A DNA stretch of 63,673 nucleotides from Lachnospiraceae bacterium (lineage in GTDB: Bacteria; Bacillota; Clostridia; Lachnospirales; Lachnospiraceae), in assembly GCA_017938405.1 (NCBI GenBank), contig JAGBBP010000039.1, positions 1-63,673 of the forward strand, read 5' to 3'. A program made the position numbers and the translations under genes. Below, one piece after another: positions 58,638 to 63,673 of the stretch. Below the pieces are notes generated by a model, which worked only from the letters and a program-made list of their open reading frames with translations, was not told the origin of the DNA and searched no databases. Within the stretch, counting starts at the first letter, position 1; every line of letters starts with the position of its first letter.

Positions 58638-59756
58638 TTAATAATCATTTTCCCCGGCGTATTCGGACAGCTTCTTCGTAAGAGCTACAAACCCGGCATG
58701 CGCTCTCACGGAGTCGTACTCCGGGAACTTCGTACGGGAAAGTATGATTGTCGCAATATTCTCCCTTTCACTCAAGCTAACTCCCTGTGACGGAGAATCA
58801 TACTGCTTCCACAAAAGAGAAGTATGAACAAAGCTTTCATTATTCATATACCCGATGAACCTGATTGCACTCTCCACCGCCTGCTCCAAATGGTACAGGC
58901 ATTTCTCCCTATTTTGTCGCTTTGCGTATTCTCTCGCCTGCATCTCATGGGACGCCGCTAAATGTTCGTTAAAAAATCCGTAGTCTCCTCGCTCAAACAT
59001 CAGCGAAAACAGTGCGAACTTCTTGTCCCGAAGCTCCATTCGCTCCTCTTCCGTATACAGCCACTCACCGGAATCCAACTGGTAGTTTGCAAGCATGCTA
59101 CGCGCAAATCTACCAAATAACGTAAACTTTAAAAACCTCTCTGCTTCTACCTTTTCCGAGCCGTCGCAAAGCTCCGGAGTCACAAACTCCCTACTGTCAA
59201 AGAGATGCGGAAGCTTCCTTGCATATTCCCATGCCTTCTCCGTCTCGCCTTTCCTTTTATAATAAAAGCAAAGGAAATTAATCGCTGTGTATCTCTGCTC
59301 ATCTTCCAGGGAATGTTCCAAAATATGCTCGCTATAGCCTCGACATTCCTCTTCCATCTGCTCCTTCTCCCGGCTGTCACACTCCTGTGTATTCATCAAA
59401 ACCGTTGATTCGCCGATAATCATCCCCATCAGCCAAGCATTGTTTGGAAATCTCTTCAAGCTTTCCTTTAACAAGAAAAGAGCTTCTTTCGTCCGTCCGT
59501 TCTTTCCAAGAGCCATGTATTCATCCGCTATTTTATCCAGTTCTGCCGTCTTATTGAACACATCAATCTCCAACAACTCATCCGCCGTCACCTCAAAGAA
59601 ATTACAAAGCACCGGCAACTGAGAAATATCCGGTGCCGTCCTGCCGCACTCCCACTGAGAAACAGCCTTTGATGACACCCCTAAAACCTCCGCCAGTTCC
59701 TCCTGGGTCAAATCCTTTGCTCTCCGCAGTGCCTTAATCTTAGAACCAATCGACAT
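58638..59756 (-). CDS. XRE regulator with long helical sensor region
   Basis: A 372-residue protein. Helix-turn-helix in residues 4-60 (IKALRRAKDLTQEELAEVLG, then VSSKAVSQWECG). Residues 70-370 are helical with TPR-like units (GRTKEALFLLKESLKRFPNN and YYKRKGETEKAWEYARKLP). The protein is similar in plan, not in sequence, to the neighbouring plus-strand XRE-TPR. ATG after GGGAGGACATAAGAT. A perfect 14-base palindrome next to the -10 box may be its operator. Targets unknown. Confidence 0.84.
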   Translation of the reverse strand: MSIGSKIKALRRAKDLTQEELAEVLGVSSKAVSQWECGRTAPDISQLPVLCNFFEVTADELLEIDVFNKTAELDKIADEYMALGKNGRTKEALFLLKESLKRFPNNAWLMGMIIGESTVLMNTQECDSREKEQMEEECRGYSEHILEHSLEDEQRYTAINFLCFYYKRKGETEKAWEYARKLPHLFDSREFVTPELCDGSEKVEAERFLKFTLFGRFARSMLANYQLDSGEWLYTEEERMELRDKKFALFSLMFERGDYGFFNEHLAASHEMQAREYAKRQNREKCLYHLEQAVESAIRFIGYMNNESFVHTSLLWKQYDSPSQGVSLSERENIATIILSRTKFPEYDSVRAHAGFVALTKKLSEYAGENDY

Positions 59757-59781
59757 ATCTTATGTCCTCCCAAAATAAAAT

Positions 59782-59808
59782 CAAAAGCGCTTTTGTAACT
59801 TCATTATA
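59782..59808 (-). promoter_or_regulatory. Palindrome and -10 box upstream of the 372-residue XRE gene
   Basis: CAAAAGCGCTTTTG at 59782-59795 is a perfect palindrome just downstream of a minus-strand -10 TATAAT (59803-59808). The -35 region is poor. Confidence 0.5.
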
Positions 59809-59937
59809 ACTGCGGTCGTCGGAAAAGAAAAGGAGTCGTTTTCGCAGAAAAAGTATAGTGTTGCTTTCCTTTTTCAATATCCACATGACACTCACGTGTT
59901 GCCCAACGCATTCTCTCCGTTTCATTCATAAGGTTGC

Positions 59938-60357
59938 AGGGCTGCTTTCGGCAGCCTTCTTATTCTTGCCGAAAAATCGCCATCTCATTTAGGAAAACAG
60001 TTTGTCCCTTCTTTTGTTCATAGAAAACGAAACTTGCGGAGCGGCCTTCCCATAAGAACCTTTGAACTTTACGCAGGATATTAGACTTTCTTATTACTTC
60101 GATGGTCTGTCAGCAATGCACGGACAGGAGGTCCGGGCAAGCCCGCCATAAGGCATGGATGCCGCATCAGGGCGGTTGCGTCACTCTTCAACACACACTC
60201 CCGAAGTAATTAGAAAGACTTATATCCGGAGTAGGAGAAAAGATTCTTATGGGAAAGCCGCTCCGCATTACTCACTAAAAACAAAAGAAGGGACAAACGT
60301 CCCCTCTTCATGCATGGCGATTTTTGACAAAACTTAAGGGCTGCTTAAAGCAGCCCT
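59938..60357. repeat. Giant hairpin element A, copy 2
   Basis: A 420-base inverted structure. Both ends carry a GGGCTGC-type hairpin (59939-59956 and 60337-60357), followed inward by AATCGCCAT/ATGGCGATT, TTTGTCCCTTCTTTTGTT (60001-60018) with its exact complement near 60280, and 60036-60058 with 60244-60266 (22 of 23). The core 60058-60247 matches element A copy 1. In the core the closing stem reads ATTACTTCG/CGAAGTAAT where copy 1 has ATTACTCCG/CGGAGTAAT, and the inner hairpins differ in sequence but still pair. No gene is inside. It lies directly 3' of the aldolase gene. Confidence 0.85.
60337..60357 (-). terminator. Terminator of the aldolase gene
   Basis: On the minus strand, AGGGCTGC/GCAGCCCT with a TTTAA loop, then TAAGTTTTG, 12 bases after the fba stop. 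It is also the right end of element A copy 2. Confidence 0.7.
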
Positions 60358-60369
60358 CTGAAGTCATTC

Positions 60370-61236
60370 CTAACAAGCCTTGTTTACAGAACCGAACAGT
60401 TCCATCTTTTCCTTAACGGTTGCCTTAATAGCCTCGAAGCCCGGAGCAAGAAGCTTTCTCGGGTCAAAGCCCTTACCTTCTAAGTCCTTACCTGCCTCGA
60501 TGTACTTACGGGTAGCATCAGCGAAGGAAAGCTGACACTCGGTGTTTACGTTAATCTTAGCTACGCCAAGAGAAATTGCCTTCTTAATCGTATCTTCCGG
60601 AATACCGGTACCACCGTGAAGAACAAGCGGCATCTCACCGGTCTTCTCCTGAACTGCTGCTAAGGTCTCAAAGCTAAGACCAGCCCAGTTTGCCGGATAC
60701 TTACCGTGGATGTTACCGATACCTGCAGCCAGCATGGTTACGCCGAGATCTGCGATAGCCTTACACTCATCCGGATCTGCGCACTCACCAGCACCTACAA
60801 CGCCGTCTTCCTCACCGCCGATGGAACCAACCTCAGCCTCAAGAGACATACCCTTCTCGTTACAAATCTTAACGAGCTCGGTGGTCTTTGCAACGTTCTC
60901 ATCAATCGGGTAGTGGGAACCGTCGAACATAACGGAGGAGAAACCTGCCTCGATGCACTTTAAGCAGCCTTCGTAGCTACCGTGGTCAAGATGAAGAGCT
61001 ACCGGAACGGTGATGTTTAACTCCTTAAGCATACCGTTTACCATGCCAACGATGGTGGTATAACCTGCCATGTACTTACCTGCACCCTCGGATACACCAA
61101 GGATAACCGGAGAATTCATCTCCTGTGCGGTTAAAAGGATTGCCTTGGTCCACTCAAGGTTGTTGATATTGAACTGACCAACTGCATACTTACCTGCTTT
61201 TGCCTTCTGAAGCATTTCTTTTGCTGATACTAACAT
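60370..61236 (-). CDS. fba: Fructose-bisphosphate aldolase, class II
   Basis: Zinc-dependent glycolytic enzyme that splits fructose-1,6-bisphosphate into two triose phosphates. It has 288 residues. Zinc and active-site motifs: LHLDHGSYEGC near residues 81-91 (aspartate and first histidine), GGEEDGVVGAGE near 142-153, GNIHGKYP (second histidine, about 181) and LHGGTGIPEDTIKKAI near 208-223, then KINVNTECQ. The ATG at 61234-61236 follows AAGGAGGACATT. It stands where rpsL-rpsG-fusA-tuf usually follow rpoC. Confidence 0.96.
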   Translation of the reverse strand: MLVSAKEMLQKAKAGKYAVGQFNINNLEWTKAILLTAQEMNSPVILGVSEGAGKYMAGYTTIVGMVNGMLKELNITVPVALHLDHGSYEGCLKCIEAGFSSVMFDGSHYPIDENVAKTTELVKICNEKGMSLEAEVGSIGGEEDGVVGAGECADPDECKAIADLGVTMLAAGIGNIHGKYPANWAGLSFETLAAVQEKTGEMPLVLHGGTGIPEDTIKKAISLGVAKINVNTECQLSFADATRKYIEAGKDLEGKGFDPRKLLAPGFEAIKATVKEKMELFGSVNKAC

Positions 61237-61273
61237 AATGTCCTCCTTTTCGTGCAACTGCACTTCTTATTTT

Positions 61274-61301
61274 CGGGACGCCTGCATTTACAGGCATCCC
61301 G
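61274..61301 (-). other. Hairpin between rpoC and fba
   Basis: CGGGATGCCTG/CAGGCGTCCCG on the minus strand, fully paired if one U-G is allowed; the plus-strand copy would have a C-A mismatch, so the RNA is minus-sense. It is followed by AAAATAAG and not a T-run, so termination here is doubtful. Confidence 0.5.
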
Positions 61302-61333
61302 TATTTTGAGCACGTTTCGCGTGCTTTATGACT

Positions 61334-63673
<2,340 letters not shown>

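Overview
The window reads as chromosomal DNA from a Gram-positive anaerobe of class Clostridia, most likely a Lachnospiraceae. The reasons are the Firmicutes-type S10-spc-alpha ribosomal operons, zinc-type S14, strong AGGAGG ribosome binding sites, an adenylate kinase with a four-cysteine lid, many XRE regulators, a PadR/DUF1700/DUF4097 module, LytTR signalling and small holin-like type I toxins. Almost everything is on the minus strand, so transcription runs from high to low coordinates.

Layout from right to left (direction of transcription). 61.3-63.7 kb: C-terminal part of rpoC. 60.4-61.2 kb: class II fructose-bisphosphate aldolase, where rpsL-rpsG-fusA-tuf would normally follow rpoC. 36.5-60.3 kb: accessory block with XRE regulators, methyltransferases, dtd, an AAA ATPase, a serine hydrolase, RidA, GIY-YIG, MATE, a zinc-ribbon/TPM/citrate synthase cluster and a pair of ABC exporters. 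23.2-36.2 kb: uninterrupted S10 and spc operons ending in secY-adk-map-infA, driven by a consensus promoter and a structured leader with an attenuator-like hairpin. 2.8-22.8 kb: second accessory block, with a LytTR two-component system, four tandem paralogous lipoproteins and an ABC transporter, DUF3737, PHP phosphatase, nitroreductase, cysK, PadR module and two type I toxin-antitoxin-like loci. 0-2.7 kb: rpmJ-rpsM-rpsK-rpsD-rpoA with its own promoter. The normally contiguous infA-rpmJ junction is therefore split by about 20 kb.

The most unusual content is non-coding. Five giant inverted-repeat structures of roughly 200-420 bp (2.8, 22.8, 36.2, 37.4 and 59.9 kb) sit just 3' of minus-strand genes and at the borders between ribosomal operons and accessory DNA. 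Four of them form two sequence families, each with a conserved core and with arms and inner stems that differ between copies yet still pair. That is the pattern expected of a selected structured RNA or structured mobile repeat. In two cases the hairpin lies directly upstream of a ribosomal operon promoter.

Everything here was read by eye from the sequence. Gene calls rest on recognised motifs, folds are hand-paired, and no database or folding program was run.
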